A stretch of DNA of 64,000 nt from assembly GCA_038025085.1 (NCBI GenBank), contig CM076144.1, forward strand, positions 40,893,001 through 40,957,000, written 5' to 3'. The notes beneath the pieces are model-generated. The model was not told the origin of the DNA, made no database searches, and saw only the letters and a list, made by a program, of their open reading frames with translations. Below are positions 1-11,507 of the stretch, in pieces. How positions within the stretch are numbered: position 1 is the first letter of the stretch; every line of letters begins with the position of its first letter. The DNA comes from Tetragonia tetragonoides. Taxonomy: Eukaryota; Streptophyta; Magnoliopsida; Caryophyllales; Aizoaceae. Both the position numbers and the translations under genes were made by a program.

Positions 1-2308
1 CCGTACAAGAAGTTGCTGTTTCTTTCATCCATTGCTCTCCTTTAACTAAGTTTTCATGTGTCTTACTGAAAAGAAATGATGGGGTTTTCCCTTTTGCATT
101 TTTGCACACTTTGTAGGCAGGCTGCACAATATTTTTCACTTCCTATATGCACATATATAGGTAATTAGTTAAGTGTTACTCCAGTAAACAACTCATGAAT
201 TTCATCGCTTTTCTACGTGTGGATGCATTCATGTGCATGATTGATCTTGTTCAAGAAAAGCAAAGGTTGAACTGTACTGAATTTTAATAGAAATAACAAG
301 TATAATACCTTAAACCATTGCAACTCTCGTTGCATTTGTAAAGCTGCACCTGGGACAAGATTGAGGCGGTCCAGAGGTGGTAGTTCCCCAGCCAAGTGCA
401 ATATGTTATTCCCCTGTGTATCAATGTACCTTGTAACCAAATATTTATAGTTACTCATTTGATATATGAGGTTGAAAACATTCTCTCGTCGATACATGAC
501 TGCTAATTGGAATATATTACGGTTTTCCTCATCAGAAGATCAAATTGCAGAAGGAAACACCTCAACAATCTACTCTATGATCTCATGGATTCCTAGCTTT
601 GCAGAAAGGTGAAGCGGATGTTGAAACATTAAAATGGCCTTTGCATCATCCAACTCTGCGATTTCCCGGCACAAGCATTTGACCAGTTCAAGTGCATAGT
701 AATGCCTCTGTTTTGCTGATTTGACGCCCTTCAAGTAAGCAACTGAATGAAAAGGTTAAAATTTTCATGCACACAACCAAAGCATTTTGCTATTCTATGC
801 AACAATAAAACTCAGATACTCAACTACGGTCTACCAATGACTTTGATCTAAGTTTTTACAAAACTAATGTAAATCATGGACAACAATGCCCTAATGCCAC
901 AACAACAATGCAATCCCAGAATTTTAAAACTACTGAAATTAAACTAATACCCTACCATCTGAATGTCGATTTCGTAACTTCAACTTTCAGCCACAGTTCA
1001 ACTTCTTAGAAGTTGGATGTGGAGGAAGAGAGGGTGGCAGCAGAGGGGTGTGAGAGGTGAAAGTTGAAGTAGCTAGAAGTTAGGCCAAAAGGATGCATTC
1101 ATGTGCATGTTTGAGATAAGTAAGCCTACTCCAACTCCAGACATTCACAGCATCCAGGATGCTTAACAAGAAACAATCCTGCTCCACACATTCAAAACAT
1201 TGAAGTATGTTTGATACCATGGCATACAACTATACAAGCACTACCATAAAGTATATAAGTAACATTACCATATGAAAGGTCTTTTTTATCCTTCGACAAC
1301 CACATCAAACTTCATAACAGAAAATTGGATCATGAGTGTCAGTAGGGGATGGACATAAGACTGTAGTACTGTAAAGCAAAAAAAAAATCGAGGTGGATCC
1401 CGTCTAAAACTGAGTCATGGAGGGTCGAGATGCAAGCAAGCAGCTTTGTCTGAGACAACCAAAAAAAGAAACAGAAAACTAGTGATGAGGCAGTGGAACT
1501 TACGAGGACAGAACAAAGAATCCCAAAAATTTAGATGGTGATGTCCACTTGGAAACGCATTGGGCATCGCAGCTAGCACACTTAAAGGGGAGCCTAAATC
1601 ACTTTGCTCCATGGTGGCCAGGTCAGGGTACCGTTCAACTAAATCAACAGCAATATCTGTTCAAATAATTTAGGATAGGAGCAAAGAGATAAATGAAGTC
1701 AGTTATCTCAAGGTAAGTACGATAAAATGGCTAAACAACTTGCAATATACATACATTTGTTGTCCTACACAATCCTTCCACCTTAATTTCTGAGTCAGGA
1801 TAAAGAAAAAAGGGAATCATATGTGAAGTATGCTAACAATGATACCCTCATATAAAGACACTATTTATCATCAGCTACCAAGCACCTGATTAAGAAAACT
1901 GAAATATGAAACAGAGCATACATGAAACTAGAAAAGATTGATTGCTTGTTAAAACTAGATATATTAATGCATAAAATTTAATGCACGCAATAATAGTAAA
2001 AGGTGAGAAATTATTTCCTTTCAATAAAGCGACTATAAACAACGTCACAAATTTGAGATTAGGTGCACTAAATATAAGTTCAAGAAACATAAGAACCCGA
2101 ACTAAATTTTGACTAGTGACCAATCCATAGATCCTAATAGAAAAACCAATAGGTACACATAGCAAGTACATGTTTGAGCACCATTGAGCAACTCCTTATC
2201 AATCTCTCAATTCATTTCAGTATGAACAAAAAGTAGACAAATTCGAGTGACTGGAGTCTAGAACAGTTTAACTTGCCACCAAGTTCCCTATCAAGCCTAC
2301 AATATAAA

Positions 2309-2338
2309 CCCCCCCCCCCACACACACACACACACCCC
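2309..2338. repeat. C-run plus (CA)n microsatellite
   Basis: A run of C followed by about eight CA units and a short C-run, inside the second intron of the ankyrin gene (2423-1657). No function is apparent. Confidence 0.9.
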
Positions 2339-4242
2339 AATGGTTTAATCACATTCATCTTAGGGCAAAAGCTGATGTTGTTTAGCAATTAAAAACATAT
2401 AATAATAATAATGAAGTACTCACCATATAAATCTGCAAAAATGGCAGAAGTAAGGAGCTTAACACCAGATTCACCCGAGAAAGGACTAGGATCGATGTCA
2501 TTTCTGGTAACGGCTAACAAATATAAAACCATATCCCTATGGCCATATTGAGCAGCTCTATGAATCGGAAAACCTGATTTCCCCGCCATGTTTGGCAATT
2601 CTGGATTCTTATTCACTAATAGCTTGGCTGCATCAGTGTTGCCAACCGTAGCAGCCACCGAAAGTGCAGTGTCACCATTCTGGTCAGTAACTACCAGCTC
2701 CTCTGGCGACATCCTCCTCACCAAATTATCCACAAAGTATATGGCTTTTCCAGTTCCGACTGCTATATGGAGAATCGTTTCTGATGCCATAGTAATCTTA
2801 GCAGTTAAGGCTTCAGGATATTCATCAAGGAATGTCTTTGCAGCTTTCCAATTGCCTTGAAGGGCTGCTTTGTACAATGGCATATAGTTACCAAGATCAT
2901 TCAACTTGTTATCCACCCTCCATCTTGTTTGCCAGGAAGCTGAAAATGCAAAAACATTAGTAAACCTCTCAATAGTCGCAATAACATTGAGTGTATGATC
3001 CTATTCCACAACCTTTCAGAGTCCCTAAGATTAGCCTAGCCTCCATATACAGTCCATATAACCAGGTTAGAACCAAGTTTGCTCTTACTAACTGGCTACA
3101 TAATCATTATAATAGTGCTATTAGCATTTCCTCACATATAAAGCCTCTTTTTTATCATAGGTTATGTGCCACCACATGACGACTGTTAGTAAGGTTCAAG
3201 TCCAACCCCCAGTAAATTCTACTGGTGATCATTGGTCAAGGTAGTCGGCCTGTTTACCCCTTACTGGGCTAAATGTCTGAGTTGATCAATTTAGAAGAAC
3301 AATTTGATGTCTGTTAAGTGTTATACCCTTCTAGAAGAGTCACGAATCCAGTTTCAATAGACATTGCCAGAGACCTTCCTCTAACTGAAAGAGTTGCAGA
3401 CTACATATAAGCAACAGTTGAAGAGGCCACAGCCACACTCAACATGCATATGCCATATCGGTTGGGAAGAGTAACAAGTTGACTACTCAAATTGAAAGGT
3501 CATTTTTGGATAATGTGCTGGTGATAAAATCAAGAACACGCCAAACTCATAGTGTGTGTGGGCGCACGACACCCTTTTTTCCCTTTCTTTCATGCACTTG
3601 GTAGTGTATGATTCGAGTTGAGGCTTAAGATGTAAGTGGATGTTTGTTGTAAAAGATGTTCACTTATGGCCGTGATCATGCATATTCTATATATTTTCTT
3701 AAGGTAAGAACGGGCTTGCACCCAAGCCAAGCCATCACATGTTTGCAAGTTCACCCCATCTGGAACTACACCAGAGATGAATGTATAAATGACTTCCCCC
3801 TCCCCCCCAAGCCACATAAATACACACACCCTCCGCAAACTAATTCGGATTTAGGCCAACTGTTGGCTGCTTGGCTCCCCCAAAATTTCTTTCACAAAGA
3901 AATATGAGAGTTCCAACACTTGAACTTGGGAACGAACTCTTGGTAGAAGGTGCCTAGATAATCACATTTTGGTTGCTATGAGCATGTATATTAGCCTAAG
4001 GAGCAGTGGGTAAGATCAAATATTGGTTTCCAACTTCCAAGGCTTGTTCTTTTTATCTTCGGCATGTGTTTTCAGTTAACTTTTGACTTTCTTTTCCTTG
4101 CAGTTGAAAAGAGCATAGCCTACCTTTGGCTTGTTAGGAAATCCCAACAACTTGGAGGATAAAGGGGTCTCAAGGGTGTAAGGCGGGAAGGGGGACAATG
4201 GTCCCAACCCCAATTCGCAATTTAATAAAATACTTGTGACTA

Positions 4243-4450
4243 CTCCCTCCATCCTGATAAATGTTTACATTGTTCCATTTTTCTTGTCCCAGATAAATGT
4301 TTACATTATTGATTATTGATAAAGCAAGTGGATCCATTTCAATTACAATCTTACCACAAAAAAGAAGCATGTGGCCCAAATACGCATTTTCCCTTGCATT
4401 AAATCAGGTACCAAAACAACAATGTAAACATTTATCTGGAAGGAATGGAG
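4243..4450. mobile_element. Stowaway-like MITE
   Basis: The ends read CTCCCTCCATCC...GGAAGGAATGGAG, flanked by TA on both sides (4241-4242, 4451-4452). This is the standard form of Tc1/mariner-derived Stowaway MITEs. Subterminal repeats of ATAAATGTTTACATT occur in both orientations. It is 208 bp with no coding capacity, and lies between the ankyrin gene's second exon and its first (in intron 1). Confidence 0.82.
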
Positions 4451-5090
4451 TACATAATATTACCTCAAATGACAACCATACTATAAGCTAGATTGAATCA
4501 AATATCAAACAGAAATTTGAATACCAAAGTTCCAAGCATGGAAAATTAATTTACCAGCATAACATTTGAGAGCTTAATAAAGAAAAATTTCGAAGATCAG
4601 CTATATTACCTATCCTCATCCTTCCATGTGGCCACCTTTGGTAGTAAAATTTGATGCTGATGCTGCAACTCCCATCCTTCTCCGACGACACCTTTGCTTT
4701 TGTATGTACGTTTTGCTGCTCTGAATTCTGGAATGTTGTCATTCTCCACTTATTGATGGTAAATCCAAAAACAAATTTGTATAAACTGGTGTAAAGTACT
4801 TGTAACTTGGAAAAGAAATTATGGAGATTCTATTCTAAAAATAGATAAGAATCAACTAGTCTTTTAATGTCCTACCCAAAAACAATCCCATCCTTGTTGC
4901 ATAAATAAACAATGAGAAAATAATGAAATATACAAATTATATATTGACTTCCAAATTAAAACCATACATATCAATAAAACTCAAGTTGTATAGTTAAACT
5001 TTCCCAATTGAGGATTCACTTACCCAATTGACCATATTCAGAGAGTATCAAACAAAATCAAAAAATAAATAAATGTATAGTACGTACAGT

Positions 5091-5255
5091 AAAACTCTCA
5101 ATAGCCAAAACCCATGAAAATTAATGTATCAAGAAACATACCAAAACTCTCAATAGTCAATACCCATGAAAATTAAGGTATAAAAAAACATACCCAAAAC
5201 TCTCAATAGACAATAGTACAATACCCATGAAGATTAAGGTATAAAAAAACATACC
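5091..5255. repeat. Three-copy tandem repeat upstream of the ankyrin gene
   Basis: Units at 5091-5142, 5143-5194 and 5196-5255 all begin AAAACTCTCAATAG and end AAACATACC. Units 1 and 2 are 52 bp. Unit 3 is longer because of an internal insertion. The array sits 350-510 bp upstream of the ankyrin start codon, in the presumed promoter or leader. A regulatory role is possible but not shown. Confidence 0.85.
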
Positions 5256-5572
5256 AATCTACTAATTACAGCAATGAATATGATGCATGGCCATGGTTGA
5301 TAAGGAAATGGGAGAGCGCTTTGAGGAGAGAGAGTGAAAAGAAGAGTTCTCAAACCAAGCCGCAAATTATTTTGCCTCCTCTCTCTTTATTTATCTGTCA
5401 GTGTCCTGGACCTGCTCCACTGAACCGTAAAACCCAAAATTTCTGTTGCAAATAAACAGGATTACCTGAAACAGTCATTTTAAAGACAGGATTTTTTAGG
5501 TTTTACTCTAGAAAAGAAAAGAATTTTAGGTTTTTTACACTACAAAAGAAAAGAATTTTAGTGCTTTAGCCT

Positions 5573-5670
5573 TTAGCCCGTGAATCAAGGTAAATTAAAC
5601 TGGGAGTACAAGACTAGTACTATTGTAGTTGTGTAGGGGCTAGGTAGGGATGCTTTGATTCACGGGCTAA
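5573..5670. repeat. Short foldback element with 16-bp perfect inverted repeats
   Basis: TTAGCCCGTGAATCAA (5573-5588) is repeated as its exact reverse complement at 5655-5670, about 66 bp away. The TTA/TAA outer bases fit the TWA target site of Tourist/Harbinger MITEs, so this may be a very small MITE. No other function is evident. Confidence 0.7.
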
Positions 5671-5905
5671 GCAAGGCTTTGCATATGGAAAAGGAGATGT
5701 GAGCTAAAATGCAGGTATGAGATTAAACAGATTCTCTATGGATAAAGATATTTAGATTCAATTTAGTCAAAATTTTCCTAAAAGACAACCACCTGATAAA
5801 TACTTTGAAGAAGAAAAACCAAATAAAATCACGTTCTATACATTTTTGGTAATACTCCATAAATATCTTTGGTCGTTTTTGGTAATAAAAATAAAATAAA
5901 AAAAA

Positions 5906-6131
5906 TCCTCCCACTAATTTTCACTGATTCGATAAGATCCTCCCACTGATTCTCAATAATTCAGTAAGGTCCTGCCCCTGATTCTGTGAGTAGAAATGTG
6001 AGTCCTACCACTGATTTCTACTGATTGAGTAAGGTTCTGCCAGTGATTCTTACCGATTCAGTAAGGTCCTGTCATTAATTCTCACTGGTTGGACAATGTC
6101 TTGCCACTTATTTCCACTAGTTGGATAAGGT
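5906..6131. repeat. Minisatellite, about 32-bp unit (CCACTGATTCTCACTGATTC type)
   Basis: About seven degenerate units, each close to GTAAGGTCCTGCCACTGATT followed by CTCACTGATTC. The array is followed by AATAAGTGGAAAA. The same array, with the same odd long unit (5987-6006 region), recurs at 17132-17366, so both are probably the core of one non-autonomous transposon family. Confidence 0.8.
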
Positions 6132-6287
6132 CCAATAAGTGGAAAAAATTTCACCCTAAATAGAATAGAACGGAACTAAACTAAACTTTATTGAATGAAC
6201 TAAATTAGATAGTACATGCAAGAGAAAACTAAATCACTCAAATGAAGTGAATTGAAATCCACTAAACTGAATAGAATCAATTATTGA

Positions 6288-6543
6288 GGGTGCGTTTGAT
6301 AGAGCTGAACTTATCAGAAATGAACTGAACTGAACTGAATTCAACATCTAAACTCGACACTACTGAACTGAACTGAACACAACTAAACTGAATTGAACAC
6401 AAATTGATATGTGAGACAAAAAGTACTGTTTTTGAACTCAGCACCATTGAACTGAACTGAACATTATTTAACTGAACTTCAAATCACTGAATAGATACCT
6501 GAACTGAAATGAACTGACTATATAAACTCTATCAAACGCATCC
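6288..6543. mobile_element. MITE with GGRTGCGTTTGATAGAG termini
   Basis: The left end GGGTGCGTTTGATAGAG and the right end CTCTATCAAACGCATCC form a 17-bp terminal inverted repeat with one mismatch. A 3-bp TGA flanks both sides (6285-6287, 6544-6546). The interior is rich in the word TGAACTGAACTGAA. It shares an internal stretch (ATATGTGAGACAAAAA) with the element at 18969-19521, so they are one family. Confidence 0.82.
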
Positions 6544-6804
6544 TGAGTAAGTAGAAAATAACACACTCAAAATGATCAATATACCGTTATGGCTTCTTAT
6601 TCTCAATCCAATATATGTAATTTTAATTTAGTCTAATATGCAGTTATGTGGTATTGACCATGTGGACAACCACATTAGTGTAATGTCATTGTCAAATTAG
6701 CACTATTGTCCAATACATTTTTGGAAGTAGTCATGAACATGTTGAAGAAGCTTGTTATATCAGAGAAAGGCGCTCATGAAAGTGGGGCTATGCACATACA
6801 TTTA

Positions 6805-7230
6805 GGCCTCGTTTGGTTGCCTTGAGTCTACTTTCCATTTGACTTTCAACTTCCAAGGAAAAATTTATTTGATTGTGTTTGGTTGAGTTACTTTCTTAGT
6901 TGTATTGTAAACTTTACATATTAGTTTCTATACCATGAAGACATTTATACCATTCTTGCTCTTACAATTAAGGAATTATATATCAAGGGCAAGTAAAGTC
7001 ATTTGCTCTGAAAAAGAAACGGAAGTTAATGTGACCTAGCCCCCCCTGGTCAGCCAATTACGGTACAGCACTGTAAGAGAGAATTACAGGGAAATGCGGT
7101 ACAGCACTGTAAGAGAGAATTACAGGGAAATGCAACTTCCTATCTCTCATTCCAACCAAACACTACAACTTCTTTATTTTCCTAGGAACTTCAAGTTACG
7201 GTGCTCACTTACACCGAAACAAACGGGGCC
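6805..7230. mobile_element. Tourist-like (PIF/Harbinger) MITE
   Basis: The termini GGCCTCGTTTGGTTG and CAAACGGGGCC are flanked by TTA direct repeats (6802-6804, 7231-7233). This is the usual Tourist architecture, with no coding potential. It contains an exact 36-bp tandem duplication (7061-7096 and 7097-7132). Confidence 0.82.
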
Positions 7231-7535
7231 TTAGATATATATGAATGTAGAAGGTGAGTTGGCGATTTAGTTGGTATGGCACCAACCCCGACAACGGAGC
7301 TGGCTAGATTGCTACAATCTCCCTATAACAATTCAGCCCACCACATGCACAGTACAACCCACTACAGTGGCATATCCCTCAATATATAAAAATTTGTGTG
7401 GACTTAATTCATGAACTAATACTTCAGTTGGAATCACCCCTCTAATAGTATTAGTGGGAGTCACTGTTAGGGATTTTGTGTCCACGCCAATATGTTTATT
7501 TTTGTGGAGCAATGATATGTAATTATGTGGGCCAT

Positions 7536-8856
7536 TTTTATTTTTTATTTTCTTTTTGAAAAGGCAAAAAAGCCGACTAAGAGTCCCAAGACTCAACAGA
7601 GATCACAGAATACAGAAAGTAAACATAAAAGATATTACTAAAAAACAACTAAGATCCAAATGAAAAGATATGCCAGATGTTTAATTAACCGATCCTGTTG
7701 AAGAACCAGTCACGGTGCCAACCAAACGAATATACTCCGGTTTTCCACCGCCAAGACCACCACCAGCTTCACCATCGCCAATATACGCCTCATCCATGGT
7801 GGCTAGTAGGTTGAGAAAAAAGAGCACTCAACATCTAGAGAACAATAAGTAAAGCAGGTGGCGACTGAGGCCAAATTTTATTTCTCCTTTTTTTTTTTTT
7901 TGGCTTAAGAGTTTTTAAGATCTGAAATCGAAAACCCTAATTTTAAACAATCAAACATGAACATGAACATGACGATGGTGTTGGTGCTAAGCCCTTCCAG
8001 ATTCCATGTTAAAGAGCAATCAAAACAACTACTTAGCAAGATGAACAACAATCTAAGATACGTAAGAGTAACTCTAGCTAGATGAAAGAAATCATAGATT
8101 CCAGGTTCTCTCCATTTAGAAAAAATGACTTGCTGTAAAAATAGCTTGTCAGAAAACATAATCAGAAATGCCTTCTTTAGGCTAAAATAAATAAATAAAA
8201 AATAAAATTAAAAAATTAAAAATTAAAAATCCATCCTTATGGCTTGCTCAGCCTGATTGAATCTGTGAAACGTTTCTTTGTGAAAATCAAATTTTCTTAA
8301 CCTTCATCATCATCATTGAGTGACTAAAACCGGAAATTTGCTATAACACTCTTAACAGTGGTAAAATCAAAGCACACATAAGCATAGAAACAAGATATAA
8401 TAACCACTTAATCGAAAAAAAACAAGCTATAATAACCCCTTTATCAGTAGCACAAAGACATAACAGTGGACTGCCACACAAAAATCAGAGCCATTGCCAA
8501 ACTTATCAAGGTGTCTCAAACAATTGCGCAAGATTGGACGTAACTTTTCTTGCAAAGATGGCTAACATTTTTTATTAGTGCTCAAAATAAGATCTAGGGT
8601 TTGAGAACTCCAAAACCCCATCTCCCAAGAAATTGGGCAAAAGAAAGCTAGAAATTGCACAATTAAGAAGCTTAAATGGAGGCAAGAACTGAACAAGGGC
8701 CAGAGAAAGAGGATGACTTACGGATTATCAATGGAAAATTAGCTAGAAGTGACTGAGTTTCAAAGGGCTGGGGTTACTTATGTTTTCTTTTTTCTTTTTC
8801 CTTCTCTTTTCTCTCTCCTAGGCAGGCTTAGAGGATTTTAGAGAGAGGTCACTTTT
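7536..8856 (-). mobile_element. Non-LTR retroposon (LINE-like, internally deleted) with 12-bp TSD
   Basis: A 12-bp direct repeat TATGTGGGCCAT flanks it (7524-7535 and 8857-8868). On the minus strand it begins with a CT-rich leader resembling a LINE or mRNA 5' UTR and ends in an A/T-rich tail. The only short frame with a good start context is a 38-codon Gly-rich ORF near 7797-7681 (MDEAYIGDGEAGGG...). No reverse transcriptase is present. It is either a non-autonomous LINE derivative or a processed transcript copy. Confidence 0.65.
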
Positions 8857-10060
8857 TATGTGGGCCATGACACAAAGTATAGTAGCCGTGTTGGAAATAA
8901 ACGTGAAGCAGAATATAGAAGACTCCTTTATGGAAAAGTAATTGGCAGAATTCGTATTATGGAAGGTGGTGAATATTTAGAGAATATTACTGTAGGCTCG
9001 ACGGGGTAGCCTAGGAGAACGTCATTGTTTGAGAATTTTTTGAGTGTGAATACACATAAAACTTTATCCTTTTCTACTAGGGACATGATTAAGATTGTCG
9101 AAAGATTGTCACCAAATTTAAGGAAATTTGGAACCCTTGAAATCAAGTCAATAGTCTAAAGGACGTCAACTCGATTCCTGTGCACCCCAATCCCTATTGG
9201 GGAAATTGACTTCATAAATGAGTTCGGGAGCGTGAGTACGAGTTAGGAAGGTGTTAGGCACCCAACTCGTCCGTTAACAACAACGACCTTTACTAATCAA
9301 TTCAATGCAATTATATATTAATGTTACGGTTCCAAACAAGGTTCAATTTGTCAAAATTCCTATTTTTAACTATTGGGTTGAACAAATATCTACTTATGTG
9401 ACTACTTTTAACAACTTATCAAATTTACATGCTTTTAATGCTAAAACGATAAATACGTTAAAACCTGCAAATTAGAAGACATACAAAACAATTCATCCAC
9501 CAATTCACGAACAAAGCATAATTTATAATAAAAAGCAATAAAAATACATGCATTTATTCATCCATTCATTCATTCATTCATTGGGTTTAATACAAGCCCT
9601 TTTGCTCAAAACGCGCCATGCATATACATATCACACAAACCAAAATTGTTAGTAAATAACAAGCAAATATAAATTTAATAAAAACCCTCAGTTTGGATTA
9701 CTTGGATGCACACAATGAACTTATTGGGTTTAATGCTTGAACTCTTGCTCTTGATGAAGTATGAAGGTTTGTTTTGTGGTGCTAGGACTAGCATCAAGAA
9801 GGAGTAGAATCAGAATTTAGGGTTTAATATGAGAGAGAGATTACTTAGAGAACCAACTTTTGTCTCCAATTACCAACCTCTTTTGAGAGAATATCCAACC
9901 TAAAAGACCGACCTGAGAGAGAAACTGACCAACCTCTTCAACTGAACCCTAAGGTTTGTTTATATAGAAGAGGGGGAGCTGCCAGGTTTTGGCACGGAAA
10001 TCGAATAGGCCTCGAATTTGCCATCCGCGAGAAAGGGTTCAGGCGGCCATGCAGCTAGGC

Positions 10061-10141
10061 CAAGCGGCTGAGCCGCTAGGACAAACGGTTGAACCGCTTG
10101 GCAAGCGGCTTAGCCGCTAGGCAAGCGATCAAGCCACTTGG
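10061..10141. repeat. Four-copy 20-bp tandem repeat whose unit is palindromic
   Basis: Units at 10061-10081, 10082-10101, 10102-10121 and 10122-10141, typified by CAAGCGGCTTAGCCGCTAGG. Each is a near-perfect inverted repeat (AGCGGCTTAGCCGCT). It is GC-rich in an AT-rich area and lies in the LTR-like part of the 7465-11163 insertion. Successive units alternate TAGG and TTGG ends. Confidence 0.85.
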
Positions 10142-11163
10142 CCTAGCGACCACCACTTGAACTCAAGCGTGGCCACTTGGACCTGGAGCGGCCTGCCTGC
10201 ATAGGCGCCTAACATGCTTTCTAAGCGGGGGAGGCTATTCCGAGGGAGTCCACGCAGGATTGACTGAGTTCCTTTGTTTGACCAAGGGTTGACTCAACGG
10301 TTTGGGTTCCCTTTCGGGCCCTTGGGCTCAAACAGGCTTATCTCTCAGTTTTGGACTCCAAATGAATTGAGCCCAATTGGTTTGGATCACTTGTACAAAA
10401 GGCTTCCACTGGTTAAATCAAATGAACTGGGCTAATCATCAGAGCAATTATTCTCGCAACCTAAGTTCGAGCAAAATCCAATCCTTTCATCATCAAGTTT
10501 TTATTGGGACTTATCATAGACAAAATTTATGGCGTCTACAATTATTTAGTAGTGTTATAGTTTTAGTAGAGTTGCCTAATTGTGAAGGTAATTGAGTTTA
10601 GTAAGGTTAGTGTTTTCTAGTTGTGGTTGTGTTAGGGATTTTTTGGAGGCCTATAAATATAGGTGGTGTTAGATTATATAGTTGGGTTTTCCCCAAGGTA
10701 GAGAGAGAGCTCCCTTGTTGTCGTTGAAGAGTGAAAGAGTGCGTGGGTGTGGAGGGTTTCTAACTTTGACCTCAAAAGCTATGTACAGGGTTTCTAGCTT
10801 TGATCTCAAAAGCTAGATTATGAGGAAGGGACGGTTTTGTGGCTTTCCCGTGCATAACGCCATATATGGGTGGTAGTGTGAGGTGAGAGTCTAATTGTAT
10901 GAAGGGCAAAAGTGATGATTGAGTTGGGTAGATTATTTCAATACATTAGCTAGAGGAGACTAAGATGTTAGTGTGTTGATGTATGTCGTTGTACTCACTC
11001 TTTGTCAATGTTAGTGGACTAGTAGGGGTTTGTGGTTTTTCCCCTAGTTGAGAGGGGTTTTCCACGTTAAATATTGTGTATGTTTATTTACCTTGTGTTG
11101 TTTATTTATTGTGCTTCCGCTGTGGTCAAAGTAGTATGGTAGTGGGGCGTAAAATCCCCAACA

Positions 11164-11470
11164 GTCACTCTATACTTCATCTGGAGCCACCCCTCTAATA
11201 GTGGAATCACCCTTCTAATATTGGAGTCGCCCCCTACTTTTCTTGAAGTCACCCCCTACTTTACCTGGAGTCACCCCTCAAATCTATACTTAGCGTCACT
11301 CCTCTAATAGTGGAGCCATCCCCTACTTCACCTGGAGCCACCCCTCAAATTTATACTTGGCGCCACCCCTTTTAGTGTAGTCACCCCATACTTCACCTGG
11401 AGCTACTCCTCTAATAGTAAAGTCACCCCCTAGTTCACCTGGACTCACCCCTCAAATTTAATTAGTCACA
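11164..11470. repeat. Minisatellite inside MULE-type MITE copy A
   Basis: Degenerate units alternate CACCCCTCTAATAGTGGAGT and CACCCCCTACTTCACCTGGA. The same motif appears left of the LTR insertion at 7420-7464, so this is the continuation of one array. Confidence 0.8.
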
Positions 11471-11507
11471 GTAGACTAAGTCCACACAAGACATAATACC
11501 CTCAATA

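Larger units (their letters stand above)
1..4742 (-). pseudogene. Ankyrin-repeat protein (ACD6/ITN1-like, PGG family), two nonsense codons, 3' end outside window
   Basis: Exons read on the minus strand: 4742-4610, 2939-2424, 1656-1504, 742-309 and 142 to beyond position 1. All junctions are GT-AG and the phases agree (1, 1, 1, 0). Exon 2 encodes ankyrin repeats, with motifs such as ETILHIAVGTG, NGDTALSVAATVGN and GFPIHRAAQYGH. The last visible exon (EVKNIVQPAYK...GEQWMKETA) is the stretch that normally precedes the C-terminal PGG membrane domain, which would lie left of the window. The family is plasma-membrane ankyrin/transmembrane proteins linked to defence and salt signalling. Exon 4 has two stops in the frame shared with both flanking exons: TAG at 572-570 (after HEII-E) and TGA at 542-540, where relatives usually carry Trp. 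Otherwise the reading frame is well kept, so inactivation looks recent. Alternatives are sequencing error, which is unlikely twice in 33 bp, or a truncated soluble ankyrin protein. The start at 4742 is the first ATG of the open 5' exon. Confidence 0.82.
7465..11163. mobile_element. LTR-retrotransposon-derived insertion (TG...CA, 5-bp TSD), itself rearranged
   Basis: It starts TGTTAGGGATTTT and ends AAAATCCCCAACA, with an exact 5-bp duplication GTCAC on both sides (7460-7464, 11164-11168). The flanks belong to one minisatellite array, which confirms the boundaries. The right part (about 10630-11163) looks like an LTR, with a CCTATAAATA box near 10661. No gag-pol reading frame is seen. A retroposon occupies 7536-8856. 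The 9150-10540 part looks like another, nested LTR remnant, with limits not resolved. It may be a solo LTR enlarged by later insertions. Confidence 0.7.
7385..11498. mobile_element. MULE-type MITE (copy A) with internal minisatellite, split by an LTR element
   Basis: Perfect 9-bp target-site duplication CCCTCAATA at 7376-7384 and 11499-11507. Terminal repeats are built on TTGTGTGGACTTA. Two sister copies, at 12713-12844 and 58614-58748, also have 9-bp duplications, as expected of Mutator-like elements. The interior is a degenerate array of GGAGTCACCCCTCTAATAGT-like units (about 7420-7464 and 11164-11460). It was later interrupted by a 3.7-kb insertion (7465-11163). Without that insertion the element would be about 410 bp. 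Confidence 0.78.
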
